Notes under the pieces: generated by a model
Database searches by the model: none
What the model was told of the DNA's origin: nothing
The model's input: only the letters and a program-made list of their open reading frames with translations
Shown: piece after piece, positions 46,883-58,487 of the stretch
Layout: every line of letters starts with the position of its first letter
Position numbering within the stretch: position 1 is the first letter of the stretch
Program-made: the position numbers and the translations under genes
Source: Cunninghamella blakesleeana
Taxonomy: Eukaryota > Mucoromycota > Mucoromycetes > Mucorales > Cunninghamellaceae
DNA length: 64,000 bases
Direction of reading: 5' to 3'
NCBI GenBank assembly: GCA_017871115.1
Contig: JAFCIZ010000011.1
Span: 141,501-205,500 of the forward strand

Positions 46883-48824
46883 TTAACTACTTCCCGAATG
46901 TTTTCTTTTTCTTGATAGTAAATAAATGTCATTGGAAAGCCACGAGAGTGGAGGCTGAAATTTGGGAAGACTATTACTGTTATTAAATTTATTTATTGCA
47001 AAAGTCTCCGTTTTTTCAGTAGTAGTAGTAATGATATTCTATATAATAAATAATAATAATAATAATAAAGCCAAAAATAAAATGAATATGTACTCTCCGC
47101 TGTTTTTTTACTAATAGATATTATTGATACCAATATATACTATATCTTACTTTTAATTGCAATAATCGTGATAATATCATTGGTAATTTATATATTTCGT
47201 CAATGCTTTGAAATAAGGTGATATGGGAGATATTGATGAGACGATAAAGGTTTGGAGATTTTAAATCGAGCATGTATGTTGATAAATTGAACCCTTTAAT
47301 TAAAATTCCACAGGCAATGGGGTCAGGAATATGTTTATCCACTAATTGGTTATAAAGGATTTTCATTTGTTTGCCTAACTTAATTAAATCAGATTCTATG
47401 GCTGATGAAGAGTTTGGAGCTTTTATTTCCCCAACCAATATCTTATATCTGTTAGTAAAACATGATACTATGAAATCAGGTTTATAAATGACGCTGTCCT
47501 TCGAGTTTAATTCACTATTAGCCCATTCAGTATCAAATCTATTATCACTGGTAAAAATGGATTGTAAAATTGGAGCAATATAATGATGGATTAATGTATC
47601 TTCAATTCTTGAGAGAGGAGGACCAGATATAAAACTAGGTAATATTTGGATTAAAACGTGAGATGTATGAGTATCAATAAGATTTCTGCTTTCAGTAGCT
47701 TCTAATAACATCGTTGCTGTAGTTGATAAGCAGGTATTCCAATTATCAGGAGGAGAGTTTGCCAAATCCGTACACCAATCAAATGCTTTTTTCCCCTTTT
47801 CAGGTATATATTTATCCAATGAAAGTTGTTTGAAAAATGCTTGGTGTATTGAATCTCCAAAATATTTTGTAACAGATTGTTCCTTAATCTTATCAAAGAG
47901 ATAGATATGATTTATAGCTAAAAGTCTAAGATCTGAAAATGAACCTGGATTATCAAGTAATTTAGTGGTGTTATTTCTAAATTGATAGCAAGCGTCAGAA
48001 ATGCAAAAACTATCATTTATAACCCATTCATTATTTCTGATTGGCTGAAATGAGCTGGCTTGTATTTTATGAGAAAGGTGTATTTTATAACGTTCTAACC
48101 GGTAATCGGAAGCGCGTTGAGGATGATGATCAATGGTATCTTCAGACGGAAATTCTTGGGTGATATCCTCTTGGTCTTCATATTGTGACGGTGATGGCGA
48201 TAGCTGTTCTTGCTGTTCTGGAATTGGAGGTGTTAGTGTAGAAGTTAAAGGATGTTCAGTTTGCAGTTGTGATTGCTGTGGTTGTTGTTGATACTTAGTT
48301 AAATAATAACATATATCAGTTAGTTATTACTTTAAATACCTTTGTACAGTTATTATCCGAAGTATTTCATACTTACATTATTTATATGTTTGTTTAAACT
48401 GCTAACAGTACCATATACATCACCATTAACATCACCGTTAAAAACAAGAGACTGTCCCAGATTATTTTCCTATAAACGAATAATAAATAATAAAGTCAAA
48501 AATGCAAAAAGACTTTAGTTATTAAATTTTAGTATCTTGAGCTTTTTATATATTTTGTTTTATTTTATTTATTGCCTCATTATCTTTTTTTAATATTTCG
48601 ATTATTGATTGCTGAACGTCTGAAGGAACAGAAGGATCTTTCATAATAATATTATTTAAACACTTATAAAATGATTTTTCCAAAGATTTTTGTGGTTTTT
48701 GCCGGCGTGTATCATTACATGTATATTGAACGAAATTATCAACGTTCCATTCATTTAGAGGATTTTCAGCAAAAAATTTTAATAAAGGTTCCTTTTTATA
48801 AGTTGTATATTTGTAATCATCCAT
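46883..48824 (-). CDS. PD-(D/E)XK nuclease-like protein, probable mobile-element-associated family
   Basis: Exons by frame: 48824-48549, 48469-48377, 48293-47151 and 47038-46883. Exon 1 encodes MDDYKYTTYKKEPLLKFFAE, then NEWNVDNFVQYT and RQKPQKSLEKSFYKCL. Exon 3 starts with a Gln/Pro-rich linker and contains a folded domain with KPDFIVS followed by ILVGEIKAPNSSS. Together these are the PD...(D/E)XK signature (Asp, Glu, Lys all present), followed by a helix IKLGKQMKILYNQL. The C-terminus ends SRKRKHSGSS, a basic tail that could be nuclear. Exon 1 ends in a stop without a GT donor (GT may have become AT near 48550), so the gene may be newly broken. Such proteins are, from memory, highly multicopy in Mucorales. 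Substrate and role unknown. Confidence 0.7.
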
Positions 48825-49100
48825 GGGTAAAGAAAAAAAAATGCATGTAGGAAATATATATGACTTTCAAATAGATTGAATACAGTAGTAAGAATGCATA
48901 AAAAATTAAAAAGATTTTTTATAATTAAAAAGTTTATTTGAGTTTAACACCTTGGGAACTTTTTTTATAAATTTTTATTCTCCGTAAAAATACTGCCATT
49001 GTTTTTTAAAACTAAAATAAACAAATCTTTTCTTTTTTTTCCTTTCTTTTTTCTTTTTTCTTTTTTTTCATTATTTTAAGAAATACCCAGCAAACATTGC
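48825..49100. other. Intergenic, T-rich
   Basis: Upstream region of the nuclease-like gene. A T/C-rich run occurs at 49025-49070. No gene. Confidence 0.5.
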
Positions 49101-49370
49101 ACCAGGCTAGAACCGTAATTTTTTATTCAACTTTAAAATTATGGTTGACAACCAGCTACTTACATCGTGTTGGGATTCCTTACTTTTTTTTTTTACCTAT
49201 TAAAAAAATAAAGTGGAATTATAAGATGAAAAGCCCTCGTCTGCTTAATACAGCATAGCTAGGCTAGAGTGCTTGTCCCAAAAGCCCTGACAACCGCCTT
49301 ATTCTTCGATACCATGTTTTCAACATAACATTGGATATTGTTGAATCCGCCGCCTAGGTATTAATATTGT
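49101..49370 (+). repeat. 270-bp tandem duplication, copy 1 (candidate structured ncRNA)
   Basis: The sequence ACCAGGCTAGAACC...ATTGT is repeated at 49406-49674 with two substitutions and one T-run length change. It is visibly richer in G+C than its surroundings. It can form a hairpin from AACCGTAATTTT (49111-49122) and AAAATTATGGTT (49135-49146), and another TTCAACA/TGTTGAA near its end. No open frame, tRNA, 5S rRNA or spliceosomal RNA core is recognised. Strand unknown. Confidence 0.6.
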
Positions 49371-49405
49371 CGATGTTTGTTTGTTATTTAAATAACAGCA
49401 GGGGA

Positions 49406-49674
49406 ACCAGGCTAGAACCGTAATTTTTTATTCAACTTTAAAATTATGGTTGACAACCAGCTACTTACATCGTGTTGGGATTCCTTACTTTTTTTTTTAC
49501 CTATTAAAAAAATAAAGTGGAATTATAAGATGAAAAGCCCTCGTCTGCTCAATACAGCATAGCTAGGCTAGAGTGCTTGTCCCAAAAGCCCTGACAACCG
49601 CCTTATTCTTCGATACCATGTTTTCAACATAACATTGGATATTGTTGAATCCGCCGCCTAGGTATTGATATTGT
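49406..49674 (+). repeat. 270-bp tandem duplication, copy 2
   Basis: The 269 bases match copy 1 as described there. The two copies are 35 bases apart in the same orientation, a unit of 305 bases. Confidence 0.9.
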
Positions 49675-50633
49675 TCCCTTTGTCTCTGGGTTATTTCTAT
49701 CACTTTTGAAACACATGGAGCTAAAAAAAAGGTAATAAATTAATAACATATTGTATTTATTAAACAATGTAATATTACTACTAGAAGTGTCCGCCTCAAA
49801 TTTTTCTTTAGCTTTGGAGTGATTATTCTATAAATGGATTTGTTCTAGAATATGGAAACAATAGTAATCTTTTTATAATGGATGATTTTTACAACAAATA
49901 AAAATTGACAAATATATCATAACAGTTATGAAAAGTTTTTATGTTGATAGAATTATATAATTTTACAAAAGATATGATTTTAATTTTACTAATATAATTA
50001 ATAAATCAAAAGCATTTATATATATTTATAAGTGACTGGTCAATGCAACCATTTCTTTTTTTTAATAAAATAATAGCCGCTATACTTTTATTTTTTTTGA
50101 AACACTAAAAATATCAAAAGGGAAGAAAGGAACAATATTTTAAATTCCCTGTTATTTCTTTAAATTTGCATGAGATTTTTTTTTACCTCTCCATTTTATT
50201 CCTTCAGATATAAAAAACGTATTATTACTACAAAAAATGGCAATAGTCTACAGTTTTTTTCATATGAAGCAATAAACAATTATTGTTATTACTAATACTA
50301 TTTAATATATACACATGTATATGCTCATTGTTTTGTATTATTATTCATATGCATTTATATTTAATAAAGAATATAAATTTTTGAAACGATGTTTGTTGAT
50401 ATAAAAGGTGCAAAAAATAATAATAATAGCTAATAAATATAAAAGAAAATATACACCAAATGGATTTCATTGCTACAATTTATTGTTATCATTAATTTCA
50501 ATAAGAAAAAGAAAAAATGATAGGCGACTTGTCATTATTATACAACAGGTTTGTTGCTACATTTTACATGAATCCAGCTTAAAAGTGATTCTTAGTTTTA
50601 TATAAATATCAATTCTCTACTTTTCAATCACAG
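49675..50633. other. Intergenic, no clear gene
   Basis: A+T-rich. A first exon of the following gene may lie near 50455-50560, but no signal peptide or start is convincing. Confidence 0.45.
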
Positions 50634-51449
50634 CTGTTCTTCAACAAGATACCATTCTTAAACCTGATATTATTATACCTGCCATACTAGCTCTCCATAT
50701 CAATTATACACAATATTCTGAATACTCTTTTTTTTTAAAAAAAAATAAAAAAAGAGGAAGAAACATTTTCACAGGTTTATTGCAACGACGGTATAGTTTC
50801 ATCGCTATTATCAATCCATCATTCGAGATGAATAGATGGCGGTAGTATCCAATTGAAGTATTACTTGATTTGACTTATCTACAATTAAAATTGTATGATG
50901 CCATGGAAAATGATTTATAGGGTAAAATAAGATTATTTTATGCGTGTTCAAATTATGGCTGCCCTTATGCATTAAGATTTCCAACTTATGCAGCGAATTA
51001 TTATTATGGTGGAAGTTTAAATATATACGAAATAAATGGTCCAATCAAAATACATCAAGTATACGTGAATGGAATAGTAGAATATCTATTGGATCACTAG
51101 TTAAAAAAAAAAACTTGATGATCAAATGTTATTATGTTGGTATAAACCAATATCTATTTTATTTTTAATAAGTAACAGCATTAACAACAATATCATGGCA
51201 AAGTGGAAACATTTCTTTTATTGTTTTAATTACTAAAGGAAATGAGGAAAAGGTGAATACTGAGTTCATTTTATTTTTTACTTTAATATACCAATTTATC
51301 AACATGCTATATCAAATAGTATATCGGGTGTATATATATATGGAAATAGGCATATCAATAGATGGGTTATATATAAAGGAGATGGTTATAATTATATAAC
51401 ATTTACGCCTTGTTCTAATGATGATATTTGTTTATTACATTTTGTTTAA
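50634..51449 (+). pseudogene. Fragments of an unrecognised multi-exon gene
   Basis: Several plus-strand exon-like pieces have strong protein-like composition. They are about 50634-50730 after a CACAG acceptor (AVLQQDTILKPDIIIPAIL) and 50921-51100 after TTATAG (KIRLFYACSNYGCPYAL, NYYYGGSLNIYEINGPIKI). Next are 51173-51252 (TALTTISWQSGNISFIVLIT) and about 51285-51449 (HAISNSISGVYIYGNRHIN, FTPCSNDDICLLHFV, stop). The segment between 50760 and 50920 has stops in every plus frame, so at least one exon is damaged. The beta-rich, Tyr/Gly/Cys-containing sequence suggests a secreted or carbohydrate-active protein, but I cannot name it. Confidence 0.5.
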
Positions 51450-51516
51450 TATGCTTTTTTTATATCTATTTTATTGTAATTATTACTTATTTTATACGAT
51501 TTATTTTAATTTATTG

Positions 51517-51571
<55 letters not shown>

Positions 51572-51596
51572 TATTAAAAGTTATTCACAGTAACCC

Positions 51597-51639
<43 letters not shown>

Positions 51640-52602
51640 TTGTATATGTTATACATGGATCTTGCCTATTTTTTTAATATAATTTTAAGTTTTTTTTATT
51701 TTTTAAACCCTCCCCTCAAACTACTAAATTGAGTTTTAAAATCACTTTTTTTTTTTTTTCACAATAAGACGCTTATTCTTTTATACTAGTACAAAAAAAT
51801 TGATGTGACATAATTGTAATATTCACACAAAGATAATAATAAACATGTCATTCCGATTTCTTATTATTATTATTATTATTCGGATAAAATTAACATTATC
51901 CTAGTTGTCATATGATATATTATTAAAAAATAAATAAAACAACTTAACATAGTATTTTATAATAGTTTGTAGATAAAGAAAAAGCTTAAATTTTTATACC
52001 TATTATTTATTTATTTTAACCAGTATTTTAAATATTTTTAATATAGTTTATCATGTACTTTTATTTTTAATAAAGGATACGAGCATACATAATAATAATG
52101 GAATAGTATAAAGGATGATAAACACAAGTTGCCAAAAATAAAACAAAACTTTCATATGTTTATTATAAAAAAAGGAAAAGAAAAAAAATAAATCTGCTTA
52201 TTCTGGTCATGGTTAAGAAATTAAAGGGAGGGCAAGGGAAAGGGGAAAAAAAAAAGAAAAATATTATTTTTTTAATAAGCAAACTTATTTTTGGCATAAC
52301 GTTTTTCGCTCACACACACTTATAAAACAAATAAAACGATTTGATGGATAGATAGGATAACAAAATCAAAAGTGACTGGTTTATCGGAACCATCAAAAAA
52401 ATTTGAATAGAAAGCGTACCTTAATATTAGGAAAAATTAGGAAAAATATCTTTTTTAGACTTTTTTTTTATTTTTTGGCAGGAAATTATTGTTTCTTTCT
52501 TTTTCTCTCTCCTTTTTTAAACTTTTTCTTTTTTTTTCTTTTTCCCTTTCACTCTTTTTTTTTTATTGTTTGTTTATTCTCTTATTAAAATAATATTACT
52601 TG
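51450..52602. other. Intergenic with microsatellites
   Basis: (ATT)n at about 51518-51572 and (TA)n at 51600-51632. C/T-rich tracts at 52490-52560 precede the next gene's start. No gene. Confidence 0.65.
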
Positions 52603-54762
52603 ATGACAACTACTACTTCACCTACTACTAATACATCAACAACAATGGATAATGAGGCCTTCACCGCGGCTTCTCTAACAGCAGCAAGAAGAAGAGCTAG
52701 TTTAAAGTTTATTTTTTCACCTAATAATACAAGACCTCAACCAAGTACTACTAATAAAATCATTTTAGACTATTTGTTATATTTATCTATTCAATCACGT
52801 TTAAAACAAAGTCAATTGGAAGTATTGGAACTCTCTACCCCCTTATTACAAGAAAAGGATCAAGATGCTATTCAACTGCGTAAAGAAAGATGGTTAACCA
52901 CTGCTAAAAAAGCAGAACAAGATAAAAATGCTGTTGAATCCATCGTTACTGGTAAATAAAAAAAGATATATATTATTATTATTTAAAAAAATGAAAAGAA
53001 CAAATATAGATAAAGTAAAAAAAAAAAAAAAAGAATGTGGATGATTTATCAATCTCTTCCTCTCTTTATTATTATTCTCGTTATTTTATTCTATATATAT
53101 TATTTTATAAAGGTATCTTATCAAGCCATCGAAATAAAAAACCTTCTTTTCAAATGGATCGACAATTTGAACAGCGATTACATTTATGTCAATTAACCAA
53201 TCTAATCTTTGGACGATTAAATACAACCAATTATTATGACCATTCAATTCATAACAAAAAAGAACAAGATGGACAAGATGAAGATTTACAACAACAACAT
53301 AAACAAAGAAGAATTTTAAGGCATGAACATCATTTAACCGAAGAAGAAAAAGAAAAAGAACATTTATCTTTATGGCAGGAAAAAGTCAATCAAGGCTTTT
53401 GTAGAAGACATCGTTTACAAACATGTTTTACTTGTTGCCATCACAAAACTTCATCTAATAAGAATAATAAGACTGATCATGCATCATCTTCTCCACCCGG
53501 ATTAATGGAAGCCATTCCTACTTTTTTAAAAACCAGTGCTGATTGGTTAAGACAAACTTTGGAAAATCAACAACATAATGATTCTACAACTTCATCCTCC
53601 TCATTACATGATAAACCTCTTATTTTTGCTGGTCAAAAAGTTATGGGCGGTGGTATGCCTCCCAGATGGTATGATTTATTTTTAGACGTATTAACACAGG
53701 CTGCTATTGAATGTTATTTATGTGATGGTCAAACGGGTTTGGAATCTATTTATGAAATCTTTTCTTATGGCGATGTAGAAGATGATGAAGAAGATGATTA
53801 TTCTACTTTACAACAACAACAAAATGTAAATAAATCCACTTCTTTAAGTTCACAACAAGAATTAACACCTCCTTCTTCAACAATAAGAGATGATGGTGGG
53901 GATGAAGAGGAAGAGGATGAAGAAGAAGAAGAAGAGGATGAAGATAATATTGAAAATGATTGGGGGATTAAAGCGGCAGATCATCATTTATTGTTCCCTA
54001 AAACTCGTACCATGTTTTTATTTAAAACTCAAGTCCGCGAAAGAGAAAAAGAGGTAAGTAAAATATATATATATATATGGTTATAGATAAATAGAAAAAG
54101 ACTCTTATTTTTAATTTCTCTTATACTCCCCCCCCCCGATTTAGTTCTTAATCGTAGATAAAAATGATACTTTATTACAACACTTTGAAAAGTTAGCTAA
54201 ACGGTATCCATTAGAACATTTTGAAAAGAATATTGGAGAATTTATTCAAATGATTCATCATTCCATGGCTGTTCCTACTTTAGATAAGGTAATAAATAAA
54301 TAGATAAATAAATAATAATGATATGAAAAGAAAGAAAGAAAAGAAAGAAAAACTAAAAAAGGAAACCGATTGACTTTTATATATATATCTTTTTTTTATT
54401 TTTAGTATGAAGGAAATAATAACCAGTCATCAACTAACAATGATGGCAATAGTGATAATGCTGATCATAATAATAACAATAATAATAATAATAATGTAAA
54501 TGTACCTTCATCATCTTCCTCCGCCACATCCTCCTCATCACCCACTTCACCTACTATATTTAAATACCCTGGAGATGGATCTTTATTAATGCCTGAAATA
54601 CCTGATGATGAAGATGAAGAACAAGTAGCAATGGAATTACATAACGGTAGTAACAATATAGTGCAGGACACTTCAGCATCATCATCACCATCATCTAATA
54701 AGCGTAAAGCATCAGATGAATTATTATCAAATGATGATGCAAAAAAACAAAAACAAGAATAA
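52603..54762 (+). CDS. Conserved fungal protein of unknown function (4 exons)
   Basis: Exons 52603-52951, 53113-54053, 54145-54288 and 54406-54762 give 596 residues with all borders GT-AG and in phase. The N-terminus is Thr/Ser-rich, then ASLTAARRRASLKFIF and a helical ILDYLLYLSIQSRLKQSQLEVLEL. A Cys/His segment (FCRRHRLQTCFTCCHH) could bind metal. Then come GGGMPPRWYDLFLDVLTQAAIECYL and CDGQTGLESIYEIFSYGD. A long acidic tract (about 20 Glu/Asp) follows, then TRTMFLFKTQVRERE. The C-terminus is Asn/Ser-rich and ends in a KRKAS / KKQKQE basic motif, possibly nuclear. Acidic plus basic tracts and the ordered helices suggest a nuclear regulatory protein, but no family is identified with certainty. 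Confidence 0.8.
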
Positions 54763-55378
54763 TAAAAAATAACAAAAATAGTATTTTTATGACATCATTT
54801 TAATTTATTTATACGTATATATATATAAATATATCCCACCTCTTACCAATTAATTTTTTTACACATCTATATTACATTTATAAAAATACATCTATATCAC
54901 TATTGTTTTTAGTATCTTTATTATATTTATTATTGTTACTATCTAGTATTGTCAATACATTTTATTTTATTTTATTTGTACTTTTTTTTTTTCACCCTCT
55001 TCTTTTATTTTATTTTTTTATACAATATATTATACAAAAGAGTATAATAATAATACGTAGTAATTATAATCATTATTATTTCCTTTTTCGTTTTCTTTCC
55101 TTTATATATATATACATGCAAATGCCTATTATTTTAATAAAAAAAAAAAAAATGAATTGATCATTGAACGTACTTTTAAAAACAATTTTCCTTTTGTCCT
55201 ATTTTTAGATGCCGGTAACCAATCATTACCATCTACTTGTTTAATCAAGATAGAAACTTTCTTAAAATAAAGTTAGGTAGAAAATAAATATAAATCAATA
55301 TTTTCTTTTTTCTCTCTGTCTTTCACTTTTTACTCTTTATATAAAATACATATTAAATAACAACAATAATAACATAAA
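54763..55378. other. Intergenic, no gene
   Basis: A+T-rich. (TA)n tracts near 54818 and 55103. It includes the promoter region of the acetyltransferase gene. Confidence 0.6.
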
Positions 55379-56056
55379 ATGGCAGAATTATCAGAAAAAG
55401 AAAAAATGTTACAAGGTCTCGACTATGACCCAGCCGATGATGAATTAGTACGATTAAGAAATGAAATAAGAGATAAAGTATATGAATTTAACAAGACAGC
55501 ACCTTCTGAATCCGAAAAAAGAAACGATTTATTAAAATCCATGTTGGGAACTTATAGCGAAAAATGCTATATTGAACCCAGTTTTCGATGTGATTATGGG
55601 TTTAATATCCATTTAGAAAAAAATGTATATATGAATTTTGATTGTGTCTTTTTAGATGTTTGCTCTATTCATATTGGAGAAAATACTTTGTTGGGTCCTG
55701 GAGTTCATATTTATACTGCTACTCATCCTTTGGACCCTATTATTCGAAGAAATGTTTTAGAATCGGTAATATTATAATATCAAATATATATATAAATAAA
55801 TAAACCGATATAGTCAATGACTCCGCTTTTTTATTTTATTTTATTAATTTATTTATTTGTGCATTTATTTATTTAGGGCAAACCTATACAAATTGGAAAA
55901 GACTGTTGGATAGGTGGTAAAGTCATTATTTGCCCAGGTGTCAAAATAGGTAATGGTGTAACGGTTGCTGCTGGGGCTATAGTTACAAAAGATGTACCTG
56001 ATAATGTTTTGGTTGCTGGTGTTCCTGCTAAAATCATTAAAAAAATCATTGATTAA
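55379..56056 (+). CDS. Maltose/galactoside-type O-acetyltransferase (hexapeptide repeat)
   Basis: Exons 55379-55765 and 55877-56056 give 188 residues. The product transfers acetyl from acetyl-CoA to a sugar hydroxyl and works as a trimer with a left-handed beta-helix. The N-terminal maltose-acetyltransferase cap is seen as [22 protein letters not shown]. Next come the hexapeptide region [25 protein letters not shown], the active-site His in TATHPLDP (about residue 119), and after the intron [17 protein letters not shown] and [17 protein letters not shown] repeats ending [12 protein letters not shown]. Length and order match fungal and bacterial MAT/NodL enzymes. No signal peptide, so cytosolic. 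Both exons are intact. Confidence 0.93.
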
Positions 56057-56769
56057 TTAATTAAAATAGAAATAGAATAAATAAATTTTTTGATGCTTTT
56101 GTTCGTTTATATATTTTATTGATTTAAAATTTAATAATAATAATAATCATAACAGCAATAAATGTTTAAAAAGGTGTGTATGGGTTATTTTTTTATCTTT
56201 TGAATTGGTCAAAATAGAAAGAAGAAAAAAATTAAAGTCCCGGTTCTTTAACGTCACTGGCAAGGTGTATTTTTTTTTTTTACCACTCAATTTTTTTTTC
56301 TCACTTCTCCGACTCTTTTTTTTTTTTTTTTTTATTTTAAAAAGTGAAAAACACACTTTATTGAATTCATATTTTTTTTTCTCTCCCCACTCTTTTTTTT
56401 TTTCTTGTAAGTATATAAATCAATTTATTTTCAACCTTAAATATATAAATCAACATACATTGGATACAAGTTGATGGAAAAAGGATAAATATATATTTAT
56501 TTATATACATGGATGAAGGATAAAAAACAACAATTAATGAATAAACAGTCCTATCAATAAATAATAATAATAATAATAATAATGATAATAATAATAATAA
56601 TAAAATGATAAACACCAGCGAACTATAATGATGGAAATTAATTGATTCTAAATACAATTTCACTCACCTTTATTATGCTTTTATTTTATTTTATATTTTC
56701 TATGTTTATATATACATATTCATTAATATTTAATAATAATAATTACAATAATAAAAAGAATATATAATC
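56057..56769. other. Intergenic with homopolymers
   Basis: Poly(T) runs near 56270-56335 and 56390-56405, and (AAT)n near 56560-56602. Apparent ORFs here are repeat artefacts. Confidence 0.65.
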
Positions 56770-57200
56770 ATGCCTGTCAAAGAATTCAATAGTAACTATC
56801 CAGTTATTGATACCGATCCTCACTTCTCCCGTGTTGTTCGTTATTTCAGAACCAGTGATTATGCTACTTGGGGTGCTGCCACTGTTGCTGCTCCTGGTCT
56901 TTTACTTGCTATGGGTAAGTTAATATATAAAGAGAATAGAATAATATAACATATACATGATCAATCTTAGACTTATATACATATGTTCTTATTCTTATTT
57001 AGAAAAAATGAACCCTGTTGGTCGTAACCTTCGCTCTCCTCTTCGTTTAGCTACTTTAGTTGGTGCTTTTGGTGGTTTCTTATTAGCATACCAAAATAGT
57101 AGTTGTAAGTATAATTAGAAAAATATCAAATATACAAGTAAATATTGGATAAAGAGAATAAAGGATATAAGATGACATTAATGAACATATATATATATGA

Positions 57201-57233
<33 letters not shown>

Positions 57234-57614
57234 AAAGTACGTTTCTGGGGTTGGACTGAAAATGCTCAAGAAGTAGCCAAGGATCAACAAGAAATGAAAC
57301 AACGTCTTCAAGAAGGAAAATCTTTATATGGTGATAGTTTAATGCCTGAACATGTTCAAAATGAATCCTCTCGTAACTCTAGATTTGCTCAATTAAAATT
57401 CAGTAAGTTTTTATTAATAAAGAGAAAAAGAAAAAAAGAAGATAAAGTTGATAGGAATTATATTAGTGATGCTAGTGCTATATATATGTATATTAAATAT
57501 TACTTTTTTCTTCTCTCCATTATCTTTATTTTTATTTTCTTAGGTGCTATCCCTTGGTTCAACTTTGCTAACCACAATAATCACGGCACTGATCCCTCAA
57601 AATACTCTTCTTAA
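56770..57614 (+). CDS. Mitochondrial complex I 21 kDa accessory subunit, fungal type
   Basis: Exons 56770-56914, 57003-57104, 57238-57402 and 57544-57614 give 160 residues. The N-terminus YPVIDTDPHFSRVVRYFR, then SDYATWG, is the hallmark of the N-terminal domain of the fungal NADH:ubiquinone oxidoreductase 21 kDa subunit. Two hydrophobic segments follow (ATVAAPGLLLAM, and LATLVGAFGGFLLAYQ). The C-terminal domain has LRFWGWTENAQEVAKDQQEM and ends NHNNHGTDPSKYSS. The protein belongs to the membrane arm of complex I in the inner mitochondrial membrane, as an accessory subunit. All introns are GT-AG and 88-141 bp. The gene looks intact. Its presence implies a host with complex I. Confidence 0.88.
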
Positions 57615-58487
57615 ATTCTTGAACGAATAAATATAATAAAATCAACTGTTATTTGAAAAAAAAGGAAAAAAAAAAGGAAAAGTATATAAGGATTCTTTTT
57701 TTTTGTTATTTAAATAGAAAATAAATTAATAATTTAATTTTAATGATCATCATCACTAGCTTCAATAATCAAACTATTAAATCTTTTTATAAAAATCTAT
57801 ATATATTTTATATTATAACGTGATTACGCACGCGCATATTTTTATTCAGCTAATAACTTATAAACGACAACAATTACTATTAAGACATAACTTTTGGAGT
57901 AAGAGGAATAAAACGATCATATCAAGGATTTAAAAGAAATAGAGTATTATTAAAGGATGATCAATTATATGAAATAATAAATAATACTAAAAAAATGGAA
58001 AAATATGAAAAAATATGAAAAAGAAAAGTGAAAGATGAATTATAATTAATCAGATATTTATTAGAAAAGGACTCCTTTTATTATCACATACTCTTTAAAA
58101 CAACCTAGGAAAGTATATTGGTATAAAAATAAAATGATTAACTATACTATCTCTTATACACTCCAGTCTTTTTTTTTCTTTCTAATACATTTTTTTAAAG
58201 AAATAATCAATAAAAACCATTAAATATATTAAAGTAAAACTAAGATTGAAAAATCATGCTCATGCATGAATTTTCAATAAAAAAATAAAATACAAATTGA
58301 AAAAAAAAATTATATAATACAAAAATTCTTTTTTTTAGAAAAATAAAAATAAATAAACAAATGATAGCATGTTGACTTTAATAAATAGTCTATATAGGGC
58401 GTATCTTTATGACACAATTGATGAGTTATTTATTTCAGAAGGTTTAATCAAAGCAGGTTCAAAGGTTTAGTCATTTCATATCCAGAA
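57615..58487. other. Convergent intergenic region
   Basis: It lies between the complex I gene (plus) and the kelch gene (minus). A palindromic hairpin (ATTGAAAAATCATGC / GCATGAATTTTCAAT) is at about 58247-58281. No gene. Confidence 0.55.
58247..58281. repeat. Hairpin-forming palindrome
   Basis: Inverted arms of about 15 bases around TCAT, near the 3' ends of two converging genes. It could influence 3' end formation but has no proven role. Confidence 0.4.

Noticed and set aside
49101..49120. GGTTCTAGCC on the minus strand as a tRNA/SINE B box
   Set aside because: It departs from the B-box consensus and no cloverleaf or A box can be fitted at proper spacing.
50811..51044. Minus-strand ORF with a Ulp1-protease-like stretch (PINHFPWHHTILIVD)
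   Set aside because: The overlapping plus strand has clearly better protein-like exons with splice borders, and the protease Cys/Asp context cannot be found.
51418..51732. 104-codon plus-strand ORF
   Set aside because: Tyr and Ile runs come from (ATT)n and (TA)n microsatellites; its 5' part overlaps another frame of the unrecognised gene's last exon.
54465..54671. Minus-strand Ser/Leu-rich ORF
   Set aside because: Antisense of the Asn/Ser-rich C-terminus of the gene at 52603-54762.
56147..56663. Three overlapping ORFs between the acetyltransferase and complex I genes
   Set aside because: Composed of Phe, Lys and Leu runs from homopolymers and (AAT)n; no family and no start context.
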